Assembly: GCA_020722005.1 (NCBI GenBank)
Contig: DYLP01000010.1
Location: 1 to 64,000, forward strand
Direction: 5' to 3'
DNA from: Melioribacter roseus
Lineage (GTDB): Bacteria > Bacteroidota > Ignavibacteria > Ignavibacteriales > Melioribacteraceae
DNA length: 64,000 nucleotides
Position 1 is the stretch's first letter. Each line of letters starts with the position of its first letter. A model generated the notes under the pieces. It worked only from the letters and a program-made list of their open reading frames with translations, made no database searches and had not been told where the DNA came from. The translations under genes and the position numbers were made by a program. This document shows, piece by piece, positions 7,801 through 15,414 of this stretch.

Positions 7801-8472
7801 CGTTCCCCCCTCGTCGGGATTTGTAAGAGGCCAGGAAGCGCTTGCTGGATATGTAATGCCTTTTGTTTCACCCCAGATAATAACGTCCTGCACATAAAGA
7901 TATTTGGATGTTGAAGGCGAGCCTTCGTACCAAGGATAAATGCGCACATAGAGAGTGTCGCCGTCGTTTACCTTTTCATTAATTCGGAAAGAGAAAAGCG
8001 TATCGCTTCCGTTGCCCAGCACAAGTGGATTTTCGTTTAATTTTTTCGGATTGTCAAACGAGAAATTTAAATCGTAGACGACATCGGCACGCATATAACT
8101 TGTACCGCCACCGCCGAGATACATTGAGACTGAATCGGCATAAAATGTAAAGTTGGGTTTAGGAACGACTGCAAATTGCACCCATCTCGAAGCGACAGGT
8201 CCTGTTTCATTTCCCCATTGTATCGGATTTGTGCCGTCGTGGGGCCACCATCTCTGGTTAGTTCCCAACGGACCCGGACTGCTACCCGAATAACTTCGCA
8301 CTACAAAGCCGGGACTTCCTGTTTCAGGCAAACCAATTAAATTACCCTGAACTACCGAGACATTCTGACTGTCCGGCGGAACGCATTTCCATTCGACAAA
8401 AGATTGACTTTGTGAAAATGCGGTAATGAAAGGAATAAATAAGAAGAGTAAAACGATAAATTTCTTTTTCAT
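4894..8472 (-). CDS. multidomain secreted pectinesterase (CE8) with type IX sorting domain
   Basis: Exported 1192-residue pectin methylesterase, removing methyl groups from homogalacturonan outside the cell. ATG 8472 is preferred over GTG 8478 because the protein then opens with the signal peptide MKKKFIVLLFLFIPFITAFS and GGGG precedes it. Domains in order: three related modules of about 180 residues (about 28-203, 204-393, 398-573), each with an F/L-Y-x-D/N-S-V/L-S core; two Fn3-like repeats (580-675, 680-775) sharing RGVCWNxxGNPT; the CE8 beta-helix (779-1083) with QAVAL, GYQDTYY (Asp915), VDFIFG (catalytic Asp940) and LGRPW (Arg1003); and a type IX C-terminal domain (1107-1192) starting LSQNYPNPFNPET. 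The three N-terminal modules are unassigned and probably bind carbohydrate. A terminator follows the gene. Confidence 0.93.
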   Translation of the reverse strand: MKKKFIVLLFLFIPFITAFSQSQSFVEWKCVPPDSQNVSVVQGNLIGLPETGSPGFVVRSYSGSSPGPLGTNQRWWPHDGTNPIQWGNETGPVASRWVQFAVVPKPNFTFYADSVSMYLGGGGTSYMRADVVYDLNFSFDNPKKLNENPLVLGNGSDTLFSFRINEKVNDGDTLYVRIYPWYEGSPSTSKYLYVQDVIIWGETKGITYPASASWPLTNPDEGGTGFSVVTTGQVVAEEELFVNTEINGYTGSNNSQRIRMANTNNTWPANLTDQIDTVYVQFTVAPKAGYTLYINSLSLDMGAKSSSTFKANLWYSTNSDFSNAVKLEYHTSDQSGNNYLNATALESFAFDLNVKVMPGQKFYFRVYPWNEDPSVKTGKYLCLQNILIAGEVEGSPVSSNVLWPYETGEEWESTGPVLAQKPFYSSAMKFYGTTKLPDTEGGEHTGGAVQTVSKEWYAEPLPTDSLYFGYSIKPKFGGTLYVDSVSFYLGGWFSSNLRAEVYYSKDSTFINKTVLIADTSLPGNKIAKFGAKLEETINTGESFYLLIYPHNTKAEGWAKLIAVDSVMIYGNVLGVTADPPEVVTSEITDISTTFATGGGNIPSDGGAVVTMRGVCWNITGNPTIDDFKTDDGGGSGTFVSKLTGLQPGTKYYVRAYAINDAGVAYGNEVEFETLDSLMVPTVTTSEVTEIMTKTAVTGGTVEKWGGDTVIVRGVCWNTKGNPTVNDNKTENGSGLGTFKSIMYPLEPNTTYYIRAYATNSIGTGYGEEFSFTTQEPAPDVTKIVALDGTGDYTSVQAAFDDVPDYYTGKYKIFVKKGIYYEKLLLPSTKTNVILEGEDRDSTILTYDDYAGKNNLGTSKSYSVAIDADDFTAINITFQNTIKNDGTHGSGEQAVALRVNGDRQQYYNCRLLGYQDTYYTWGGRGTGRIYMKNCYIEGSVDFIFGRDIVLFDSCGIHINREGGTLTAASTEAVSKYGYVFKDCIISADSIGFDGRPITTFVLGRPWQDKPRTVFINCYEPASLNPAGWSTWNVTPALYAEYKCYGPGADTTKRLTSIARQLSDEEARNYTIEKIFSKDSHPNFGYSWMPDIITSVDESNSSNNEIPSEYSLSQNYPNPFNPETKINYSLPAQSNVKLIIYDLTGQIVKALVNGRQNPGNYEVRFNASNLASGIYFYQLKTNEKIITRKMLLLK

Positions 8473-8495
8473 AAACACCCCATTTGAGTTAGTTA

Positions 8496-8524
8496 ATAAT
8501 AGTCTGAAGGACTATAATCAACAA
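8496..8524 (-). promoter_or_regulatory. candidate promoter for pectinesterase gene
   Basis: On the minus strand TTGTTG (8524-8519), a 17-base spacer and TATTAT (8501-8496) precede the pectinesterase ATG by 23 bases. The -10 is five of six to consensus, the -35 weaker. Pattern match only. Confidence 0.3.
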
Positions 8525-8615
8525 TAAAGTTATCGATTAAGTACTTTTAAATAAAGCTTTTTTCGACCAAAAGGGAAATTTGAAAGTTAAAATGGATTTT
8601 TTTGCGGTGAAATTA

Positions 8616-9407
8616 TCAAAACGATGCAGACATTTTATTTAATGCTTCTTTGTAGTTTCTGCTCATCTTTAATTTAACGCCCGATTTTAGAATAACGAGA
8701 TAATCTCCGTGGTCGCCTGTAACCAGCCTATCTATCATCTCAATATTTACAATAATCGACCTGTGTATTCGAACAAATTTTGATGGATCGAGTTTCTTTT
8801 CGATAATGTGAAGTCTACCCCGCTCCAGAAATTTCTCCTCCCGTGTAAAAATGTTCAGATAGTCGCCTTCCGCTTCAATATATTCAATATCGTCTACGTC
8901 GATTAATTTAATTACGTTCTTACGTTTGATTGTAATCCTTCTAAGATAATCTCTATCTTTGAATTGGTTTCTGACTACCGAATTAAAGTACTCATCAATC
9001 AATTTTTTGATGCTTGAGCCATATTCTCGCTGATTGTTTTTTTCAATTAGTTCGAGTGCATATTTAACAGCGGCGTCAAATCTCGATGTATTTATTGGTT
9101 TCAATAAATAATCCGTAGCGTGTACTTCGAAAGCCTGCAAAGCATATTTATCGTACGCAGTTACGAATATGACCACTGGAATTTCTTCTGCTTTCAACCT
9201 CTTGAGCATCTCAAAGCCACTCATACCGGGCATTTGAATATCCAGAAAAACAAGTTCGGGTTTATACTTATTAATTGCGCTTATGCCCTCCTTCCCATCG
9301 CTGCATTCGGCAACAACACTAATATTGTTAAACTTTTTCAAACGGAGAAGAATCCCTTCGCGGGCGTGCTCTTCGTCGTCTATAATAATCGCTTTGATAT
9401 CGGACAT
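8616..9407 (-). CDS. LytTR-type response regulator
   Basis: 263-residue response regulator. The N-terminal receiver (about 1-125) has the acidic pair Asp10/Asp11, phospho-acceptor Asp56 in VFLDIQMPG and the KP motif in LLKPINTSRF. The C-terminal LytTR DNA-binding domain (about 160-260) shows IEYIEAEGDYLNIFT and FVRIHRSIIVNI. It is the partner expected for a LytS-type kinase, and lies directly after two LytS-like genes with 1-base gaps, so kinase, pseudokinase and regulator are co-transcribed. Target genes are not visible; the serine hydrolase and heme protein upstream are candidates. The divergent start region between this operon and the pectinesterase is short. Confidence 0.92.
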   Translation of the reverse strand: MSDIKAIIIDDEEHAREGILLRLKKFNNISVVAECSDGKEGISAINKYKPELVFLDIQMPGMSGFEMLKRLKAEEIPVVIFVTAYDKYALQAFEVHATDYLLKPINTSRFDAAVKYALELIEKNNQREYGSSIKKLIDEYFNSVVRNQFKDRDYLRRITIKRKNVIKLIDVDDIEYIEAEGDYLNIFTREEKFLERGRLHIIEKKLDPSKFVRIHRSIIVNIEMIDRLVTGDHGDYLVILKSGVKLKMSRNYKEALNKMSASF

Positions 9408-9408
9408 A

Positions 9409-10362
9409 TTATATCTTCCGGAAAGTGTTTGTAATTGTCAATATTTTGTTTTCTAATTTTATTTCCAGATAATTGTCGTTTTCCAATTTTATAATTTCAC
9501 AATTATTTGCATTTGGGTCTGTCGTCCTATTCTTTTGCAGCAAATTTATTACCGCACAAAAGAATGAATAAGTAGGTAGTTTCTTTTCGCCTATAATATC
9601 AACTCCAACCGTTATGAGTTTGATGTTTTCATCGAATAATATTTTTCTTAAATCGATATACTTTTTAATAAGTAAAACCTGTGAATTAATATCAATATAG
9701 TTTTCTTCATTATAAAGTATCAATCTTATATAATCGCTCAGTTCGGTCAATATTTCTTCGGCAAGTTTGTATTCCGAATTTGCAATTAATAATTTCATTT
9801 TAACCAGAGCATTATCAATCAGCTCGGGTTGAATTTTTGAATGGATATCCGTTAATTCAATCCGTGCAAGCTCTTCCTGGATTTTATAAAGGTTTACTTC
9901 TTTTTCTGTGACCTTATTGCGGGTTTGAATCGAATAAAACGCTGCTAAAAACAATATACACAATCCGTAATCTGTCCATAGTTGAGGATTAACAATTAGC
10001 ATTTTATATAAATTGGAATAATCCGCTTTTTTTATAAAAAACAAATCCGTCTCTCGTTGCAAGAACTGGTGCGTTACAATTAAGAAAGTAAATACTATCG
10101 AAATCAGGGAAGCCTTAAGCAAACGGCTTTCAATCTTTGCGTTAATAATTAAATAACCTGCGATTGCAAATAGTATCAAATACCAATTATAAATCAGATT
10201 CGACATAAAAAGCGAGAAGAAATGCTTTGTTTTATGAAATACAAAATATTCCTGCAGCGTATTTAAGCCTGCAATAAATGTGAGCAATAAAAGAAACGGA
10301 AGAAAATATTCAATCTCACGCGATTGACTTTTACTCTCCTGTATATCGTTTTTTGTTTTCAT
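9409..10362 (-). CDS. LytS-like membrane protein lacking the phospho-acceptor His (pseudokinase)
   Basis: 317-residue protein built like a LytS/His_kinase family member: four hydrophobic segments in residues 18-150, a short coiled stretch, then the dimerisation-helix region. Where the family has PHFxFN the sequence is QPELIDN (178-184), so the phospho-acceptor His is Glu180. The nucleotide-binding half is also degenerate: no PLVENxxxHG motif is found (CAVINLLQKN instead) and there is no G-box, and the protein ends soon after. It therefore looks unable to bind ATP or autophosphorylate. It sits between an intact kinase and the LytTR regulator with 1-base spacings, so it is probably a sensory or inhibitory partner of that kinase. 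The open frame and clean joints argue against random decay. Confidence 0.8.
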   Translation of the reverse strand: MKTKNDIQESKSQSREIEYFLPFLLLLTFIAGLNTLQEYFVFHKTKHFFSLFMSNLIYNWYLILFAIAGYLIINAKIESRLLKASLISIVFTFLIVTHQFLQRETDLFFIKKADYSNLYKMLIVNPQLWTDYGLCILFLAAFYSIQTRNKVTEKEVNLYKIQEELARIELTDIHSKIQPELIDNALVKMKLLIANSEYKLAEEILTELSDYIRLILYNEENYIDINSQVLLIKKYIDLRKILFDENIKLITVGVDIIGEKKLPTYSFFCAVINLLQKNRTTDPNANNCEIIKLENDNYLEIKLENKILTITNTFRKI

Positions 10363-10363
10363 T

Positions 10364-11449
10364 TTAATACGATTTTTTGACTATCGGAATCAACAGTCGG
10401 TTCACAAATCCTTTTTTTGTTTGTTCCGCGTTGAAAATATAGTCGTTTTTGAAGAGGTAAGATAATTGACGTTTCACTATTTTGAGACCAACTCCGTTTC
10501 TTTTCGTTTGGATACCGTTGTTTCCCGTGCAATTGTCTTCCACACCAATTTCAAGTTTATTATTATTTATTCTTGCGAAAATTTTGATAATTCCATCTCT
10601 TCCGGATTTAGATATTCCGTGTCGGATCGAATTTTCAACCAGAGGCTGAATTATAAAGGGAGGAATCAAAAGATGTGATAAATTCGTATCTATTTCATAC
10701 TTTACTTCCAGTCGCTTGCCTAATCGGACTTTTTCAATTTGTAAATAGTTTTGCACAAACGACATCTCTTCTTCGAGGGTAATCAATTTATTCGTTCCTT
10801 CTTCGGCGGCTTTTTGAAACAATAACCTCAGATTTTCAATAACCTCGATTGCTTTTCCTTTCTCTCTTTTTAAGATAAGTGTGGAAATCGTATTGAACGT
10901 ATTAAAAACGAAATGCGGATGGAATTGATTTTTCAGTCGCTTCAAACGCGCAGCCGCAAGTTGGGATTTCAATTTCCACGATTCAATTTCCTCTAGTTGA
11001 TATTTCTTTTGAGATTCAGTTATGCTAATACCGACAGCGATTATAAAATAGACTACCAGATCGACCCATGCCCATTGACTTCTAAATATCCTTTTGTAGA
11101 TCAAAGTTTTCACATCGAGGAAATCGAGAAAGCCGTATATAATTATTGCAGAAAGAATCTGATGCAAAGAAACTATAACTAAAGGTAGCAGTATATACAA
11201 AATCGCTTTACCGCCGATTGTCTTCTTTTCACAACGTATAAACGTTATAAAAATCAAAGGCGTAACGAACAACCAGTAATGCCAGTAAAACAAATTGAAA
11301 GGAATATGCCAAAAGAGACTGAAGTTTTGATTTGCCCCGGGATCAAACACAAAATAATGCTGCATTGCGACTGTAAATGCAATTACAGTCAACGCAAGAG
11401 CTTCAATTATTAAAAGGCGCAAATAATATTCGTTTTTCGATTTTATCAT
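10364..11449 (-). CDS. LytS-family sensor histidine kinase
   Basis: 361-residue sensor kinase of the His_kinase (LytS/YehU) family. Four membrane helices occupy about residues 10-145. The dimerisation/phosphorylation motif is NQFHPHFVFNTFNTI with His179. The ATP-binding domain keeps PLVENSIRHGISK and a C-terminal GVGLKIVKRQL. It should phosphorylate the LytTR regulator encoded two genes on. Its start overlaps the stop of the serine hydrolase by 4 bases (ATGA). There is no extracellular sensor domain, so the signal is probably sensed in the membrane or passed by the adjacent pseudokinase. Assignment of family and activity is firm; the stimulus is unknown. Confidence 0.92.
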   Translation of the reverse strand: MIKSKNEYYLRLLIIEALALTVIAFTVAMQHYFVFDPGANQNFSLFWHIPFNLFYWHYWLFVTPLIFITFIRCEKKTIGGKAILYILLPLVIVSLHQILSAIIIYGFLDFLDVKTLIYKRIFRSQWAWVDLVVYFIIAVGISITESQKKYQLEEIESWKLKSQLAAARLKRLKNQFHPHFVFNTFNTISTLILKREKGKAIEVIENLRLLFQKAAEEGTNKLITLEEEMSFVQNYLQIEKVRLGKRLEVKYEIDTNLSHLLIPPFIIQPLVENSIRHGISKSGRDGIIKIFARINNNKLEIGVEDNCTGNNGIQTKRNGVGLKIVKRQLSYLFKNDYIFNAEQTKKGFVNRLLIPIVKKSY

Positions 11450-12429
11450 TTATTGTTAAGCAAGAACTTATCAATCAAATCGAATATCATATAAGTTGAG
11501 CCAAGCACATTCCATCGGGAAGTGTTAACAACAACCATTTTTAATTCTGGTATTACAATTAAGAATTGTCCTCCCCATCCAGCAGCCAGATAAGAATTAT
11601 ATTTATCAAATTTTCGCGTATGCCAGTGATATCCGTAACCGCCGATTTGTTCGAATCCGTCAAAATATTTTCTGGTCGATTTCTCAATCCACTTATCGCT
11701 TACTATCACCTTATTTTCCCACACTCCTCTGTTCAGTAACATAATTCCGATTTTTAGCAGGTCTTTCGGCTTCATCCACAGTTCAGAATTTCCTTTATAA
11801 ATTCCGTCTCTGGCTTTCGACCATTTTATGTCGTTAATTCCAAGTGGGTTAAATAAGTATTTGCGTGCAAATTCGAGAGTACTCATTCGTGATGTCCGTG
11901 TAATTATGACAGAAAGCAAGTGGGACAATCCACTGTTGTAATTCCATTTATCACCCGGATTATTTACAAGCGGGATATTTTGAATTAAGTATCGCGATGG
12001 ATTTTCGCTTTTGTCCCATCCACTTCTTCTTTTTCCGCCCAAATTATTCCACTGGAATCCGGCAGACATCGTAAGCAAATCTCGAACGGTTATCTCAAAT
12101 TTGCGTTTATCCCTAACTCCTTCAAATAATTCGGGTAACAGCTCCGACACTTTTACACTCTCACTTACTATATATCCTTTGTCGATAGCAATGCCAATCA
12201 GGAGTGAAACAATACTCTTGGTTACCGATTTAAGATTGTTCAACTTTTCCGGATTAAAATTATTAAAGTAGTTCTCGTAGAGAATATTTCCGTTTTTATA
12301 GATTATAACTGAGTGAGTTAACGGATTTCTTTCGTTATACTCTTTTACGTATCGTTCTATTAATTCAGTCTGCGCGTATAGACTCGTCATACTAATAATA
12401 AACACCATATAATTTTTTATAAGTTGCAT
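11446..12429 (-). CDS. exported serine hydrolase, beta-lactamase/PBP4* family
   Basis: 327-residue beta-lactamase-fold serine hydrolase with a signal peptide (MQLIKNYMVFIISMTSLYAQ). Catalytic motifs: SxxK as SVTK (Ser68-Lys71), YxN as YNS (164-166), and a C-terminal AAGWGGQ in place of the HxG/KTG box. Such proteins act as esterases, D-aminopeptidases or peptidoglycan-related hydrolases; true beta-lactamase activity is not indicated. Transcribed from a heme-binding protein gene upstream (14-base gap) into the LytS kinase (4-base overlap), so hydrolase and signalling genes form one unit. The hydrolase may generate or remove the ligand sensed by the kinase; that is inference. Confidence 0.85.
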   Translation of the reverse strand: MQLIKNYMVFIISMTSLYAQTELIERYVKEYNERNPLTHSVIIYKNGNILYENYFNNFNPEKLNNLKSVTKSIVSLLIGIAIDKGYIVSESVKVSELLPELFEGVRDKRKFEITVRDLLTMSAGFQWNNLGGKRRSGWDKSENPSRYLIQNIPLVNNPGDKWNYNSGLSHLLSVIITRTSRMSTLEFARKYLFNPLGINDIKWSKARDGIYKGNSELWMKPKDLLKIGIMLLNRGVWENKVIVSDKWIEKSTRKYFDGFEQIGGYGYHWHTRKFDKYNSYLAAGWGGQFLIVIPELKMVVVNTSRWNVLGSTYMIFDLIDKFLLNNK

Positions 12430-12443
12430 AAATTAAGCAACTG

Positions 12444-12869
12444 TTAATAGCCGGTCGCCCATTTTTTAATAATATTTTTTTTGACAAAATCGAGTCTCGC
12501 GTTAGGTCTGCTTAAAGTATAAACGGCTTTCGGCATTTCGTCGTTTTCAACTTCTTCCCATAATTCTTTCTTGAGATGTAATTTCTTATTTGTATCGTAC
12601 GTCTCCCATTCAGAAAAATTTAATTCACTTCTCCCCTTCTTCACGTCTTTTTCGATCAGAAAAGAAATTGGTGCGATGTAAGAATACCAGGGCCATTTAG
12701 TTTCGTTCGAATGACAGTCGTAACACGATTCTTTTAATATTTTTTTAACTTCCTGAGGTGCTTTCAAATCGCCTTTTACCATCGGGTTTTTACGGTCTAC
12801 CTTAATAAATTGAATGCCAATTAAACCCACTGTCAGTATAACGATGAATATTTTTATATAAAATTTCAT
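12444..12869 (-). CDS. membrane-anchored heme-binding domain protein
   Basis: 141-residue Haem_bd family protein. A single N-terminal hydrophobic helix (about 4-21) anchors it, and the rest is periplasmic. The heme-attachment motif CYDCH (Cys49, Cys52, His53) is followed by the family hallmark SNETKWPWYSYIAP. A later Met in NDEMPKAVYTL may be the second axial ligand. A strong Shine-Dalgarno (GAGGA) fixes the start. It leads the minus-strand operon with the serine hydrolase and LytS kinase. It requires a cytochrome c maturation system; a CcmE-like protein at 29836 is the only related gene in this window. Electron partner unknown. Confidence 0.87.
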   Translation of the reverse strand: MKFYIKIFIVILTVGLIGIQFIKVDRKNPMVKGDLKAPQEVKKILKESCYDCHSNETKWPWYSYIAPISFLIEKDVKKGRSELNFSEWETYDTNKKLHLKKELWEEVENDEMPKAVYTLSRPNARLDFVKKNIIKKWATGY

Positions 12870-12951
12870 TATTCCTCTTCATGAGTTATGCTCAATATAA
12901 AACATTTACCGTACTATAATCAATCGTTTATGATTTTAATTTAGATGTTCG

Positions 12952-12959
12952 TAATTTTG
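12952..12959 (+). promoter_or_regulatory. Bacteroidota-type -7 element (TAATTTTG)
   Basis: TAATTTTG matches the TAnnTTTG -7 consensus of Bacteroidota housekeeping promoters. It ends 21 bases before ATG 12981, which would place the transcript start inside the longer reading frame from ATG 12945 and so supports the shorter start. Pattern match; no clear TTTG -33 box. Confidence 0.35.
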
Positions 12960-12980
12960 TTATCATCAAACACGGATTCG

Positions 12981-13580
12981 ATGTATAAAAAACTACCCCT
13001 GTCGTTTTACAGACGCGATGTGCACACAGTAGCCCGCGAATTGCTTGGCAAAGTGTTTATGAAAAAAGAGAAGAATACCATTCTCTCCGGCATGATTATC
13101 GAAGTAGAAGCCTACGATGGACGTATTGATATGGCGGCTCACTCTTATAATGGTAAAACCCAGAGGAACAAGGTAATGTTCGAAGGCGGCGGAAATTTGT
13201 ATGTTTATTTCACATACGGGATGCATTTCTGTGCCAATGTTGTAACAGGCAATGAAGGCGAGGGATGTGCAGTTTTAATTCGCGCAATCGAGCCGCTTGG
13301 AGGAATTGACATAATGGCTTTAAATCGCTTCGGTAAAATCGAAATCGACGAACGGGAAAAGCTAAACTTAACAAACGGTCCAGCGAAATTTTGCAAGGCA
13401 TTCAACATCGACAAAACATACAACGGCATCCCCTTGACCGGCGACCTGATATTTATTGTTGAAGGAGAAAATCCAGCTCCAGAGAACATTGCGGTTACAA
13501 AAAGAATTGGCATTAAAAAGTCAGCCGAACTTGAATGGCGCTATTTTATCAAGCACAATCGATACGTCTCTTCAAAATGA
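12981..13580 (+). CDS. 3-methyladenine DNA glycosylase (AAG/MPG family)
   Basis: 199-residue base-excision repair glycosylase that removes alkylated purines. Motifs: LLGKVF, IIEVEAYDG with the catalytic Glu43, AAHSYNGKTQRNKVMF, the MHFCANVVT strand, VLIRAIEPLGG, and LTNGPAKFCKAF. The C-terminus RYFIKHNRYVSSK matches the family end. The ATG at 12981 is preferred over ATG 12945: it gives the family's usual MYKKLPLSFY opening, and a -7-like element sits between the two ATGs. The stop overlaps the next gene's ATG (ATGA). The genome also had an AlkD-like alkylation repair gene, now decayed, at 47632-48065, so this enzyme may carry more of that burden. Confidence 0.92.
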   Translation: MYKKLPLSFYRRDVHTVARELLGKVFMKKEKNTILSGMIIEVEAYDGRIDMAAHSYNGKTQRNKVMFEGGGNLYVYFTYGMHFCANVVTGNEGEGCAVLIRAIEPLGGIDIMALNRFGKIEIDEREKLNLTNGPAKFCKAFNIDKTYNGIPLTGDLIFIVEGENPAPENIAVTKRIGIKKSAELEWRYFIKHNRYVSSK

Positions 13581-14599
13581 ATAAGCCCGGAAAAATATTA
13601 ATTATCAGAACAGATAGAATTGGCGATGTTACGTTAACACTTCCGATGGCTCATGCTATCAAAAAATTTTATCCCGATTCTCAAGTTACTTTTCTTGTAA
13701 GACAATATACCAGACCACTTGTAGATAATAATAGATACATTGACGAAGTGCTTATCTTAAAAGAGAAGAATGGTCGGATCAACTTCAGAGAGAATCTCGA
13801 TCTACTGAAAAATTACGATACTTGTTTTCTTGTACATCCTACTTTTGAGTTAGCTGCATTAATCTTTATGGCAGGCATTAGAGTCCGAATCGGAACAGGT
13901 TATCGCTGGTATTCTTTTTTATTTAACAGAAAAATATATGAACACCGCAAATACGCCGGAAAACACGAACTCGAATTCAACCTGTCGATGCTCAAATTAA
14001 TTGGCATCAACCACGACACAAATATTGAAAGCGCTGACTTCGGATTGAAACCCGACACTACAGCATTAAAGAATGTAAAAACAGTTCTCAGTAAAAGTGG
14101 AGTAAACTTAAACTCAAAGATAATAATTGTCCATCCTGGTAGCGGAGGCAGTTCCGTCGATTTACCGTTTGACAAGATGAAACAATTGACAACTAAATTA
14201 TCCGAGATCAACGGCGTTGAGATTTTAATCACGGGCAATAAATCCGAAGCGGAACTTTGCAGCCGCCTGATTGTAAGCCAAAAAACAAAAAATTTTGCAG
14301 GTGTATTTAATCTGAATGAATTAATCGCTCTTATAAATTTATCGGACATATTAATAGCGAATTCAACCGGTCCCATACATATAGCGGCTGCACTGAATAA
14401 ATTCGTAGTAGGATTCTATCCCAAAATAGTCTCATGCTCGGCTGAACGATGGGGACCTTACACGAATAAGAAAGCTGTATTCAAGCCGGAGACAGAATGC
14501 AGTAATTGTAGTATAAAAAAATGTTTACATACAAATTGTATGGCAACTATCGACATTGATAAAGTCTTCAATGTCTTAGCAAATAAATTGAGCGTATAG
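13577..14599 (+). CDS. glycosyltransferase family 9 (heptosyltransferase-like)
   Basis: 340-residue GT9 enzyme, the family of LPS heptosyltransferases that move a heptose from an ADP-sugar to the core oligosaccharide. It begins MNKPGKILIIRTDRIGDVTLTLPM, the family's N-terminal signature with the RxDxIGD motif. The C-terminal donor half shows VHPGSGG, ITGNKSEAELC, LNELIALINLSD and ANSTGPIHIAAALNK. ATG 13577 overlaps the stop of the glycosylase gene by 4 bases and is the correct start; an earlier in-frame codon at 13535 lies within the glycosylase. A cysteine cluster near the end (CSNCSIKKCLHTNC) is common in this family. The following DUF3108 gene is 1 base away. Confidence 0.88.
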   Translation: MNKPGKILIIRTDRIGDVTLTLPMAHAIKKFYPDSQVTFLVRQYTRPLVDNNRYIDEVLILKEKNGRINFRENLDLLKNYDTCFLVHPTFELAALIFMAGIRVRIGTGYRWYSFLFNRKIYEHRKYAGKHELEFNLSMLKLIGINHDTNIESADFGLKPDTTALKNVKTVLSKSGVNLNSKIIIVHPGSGGSSVDLPFDKMKQLTTKLSEINGVEILITGNKSEAELCSRLIVSQKTKNFAGVFNLNELIALINLSDILIANSTGPIHIAAALNKFVVGFYPKIVSCSAERWGPYTNKKAVFKPETECSNCSIKKCLHTNCMATIDIDKVFNVLANKLSV

Positions 14600-14600
14600 A

Positions 14601-15410
14601 ATGGCTAATAAATTAAACGACATCGTCAAAATTTTAGCAGCCTCTTTTATTTTAATTTTGGGACACAATATAAATTACGCACAAAGTAGTAAAAACGAAT
14701 TTAGAGTAATCGAGAATGATGCGTTCACGACCGGCGAAATTTTAAGATTCGAAGTAAGATACGGTTTTATAACAGCAGGCATTGCCGAATTTTCAATACC
14801 TCGCATTGTCAAAATAGCAGGCAGAGAAACATACAACGTTGTGTTTAAGGTTAACTCTATTCCTGCCTTCGATTTGTTTTATAAAGTTCGGGATCGTTAC
14901 GAAACTTATATCGACAGAGAAGGAATATTTCCCTGGCGATTCGAACAACATATACGAGAAGGCGGATATTCGCGCGATTTTTCGGCATTCTTCGACCAAA
15001 GACGTGGCATTGCAAGAACCTCTGAAGACTCTTATGAAATTCCCCGATATATTAACGACATTGTTTCCGCATTTTATTTTACCAGAACGTATGATTTTTC
15101 CAAACTTAAGCCCGGTGATAAAATTCAGCTTGAAAACTTTTATAAAGATAAAGTATATCCTCTCGATGTAATTTATCGTGGCAAGGAAAAAATTAGCGTC
15201 GATGCTGGAACTTTTAAGTGTATAATTCTTGAACCGATAATTCGAGAAGGTGGATTGTTCAAAAGTGAGGGCACTATCGTTATCTGGTTAACAGACGACG
15301 AATTGAAAATCCCGATTAAGGTAAGAACGAAAATATTGATCGGCTCAATCGATGCCGACCTGATTTATTACGAAGGACTAAAGTCTAAACTAAAATCGAA
15401 GGTCAAGTAA
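14601..15410 (+). CDS. DUF3108 periplasmic protein
   Basis: 269-residue exported protein of the DUF3108 family, with an N-terminal signal segment (about 9-28, ending NYAQ). The body is beta-rich: GEILRFEVRYGFITAGIAEFSI, YKVRDRYETYID, SAFYFTRTYDF, and a final segment, TIVIWLTDDELKIPIKVRTKILIGSI. Proteins of this kind sit in the periplasm of Bacteroidota and Proteobacteria and are suspected of binding lipids or polysaccharide, but the function is unproven. Its coupling to the GT9 gene, one base upstream, hints at an envelope or LPS role. It meets the propeller kinase gene tail to tail, with 4 bases between stops. Confidence 0.82.
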   Translation: MANKLNDIVKILAASFILILGHNINYAQSSKNEFRVIENDAFTTGEILRFEVRYGFITAGIAEFSIPRIVKIAGRETYNVVFKVNSIPAFDLFYKVRDRYETYIDREGIFPWRFEQHIREGGYSRDFSAFFDQRRGIARTSEDSYEIPRYINDIVSAFYFTRTYDFSKLKPGDKIQLENFYKDKVYPLDVIYRGKEKISVDAGTFKCIILEPIIREGGLFKSEGTIVIWLTDDELKIPIKVRTKILIGSIDADLIYYEGLKSKLKSKVK

Positions 15411-15414
15411 GCAT

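Noticed and set aside
11446-12429. Antibiotic-resistance beta-lactamase
   Set aside because: SxxK and YxN are present, but the third box and overall layout match esterase/PBP4*-type hydrolases rather than class A, C or D beta-lactamases.
12945-12980. Upstream start for the DNA glycosylase
   Set aside because: The extra twelve residues are not family-like, and a promoter element lies between the two ATG codons.
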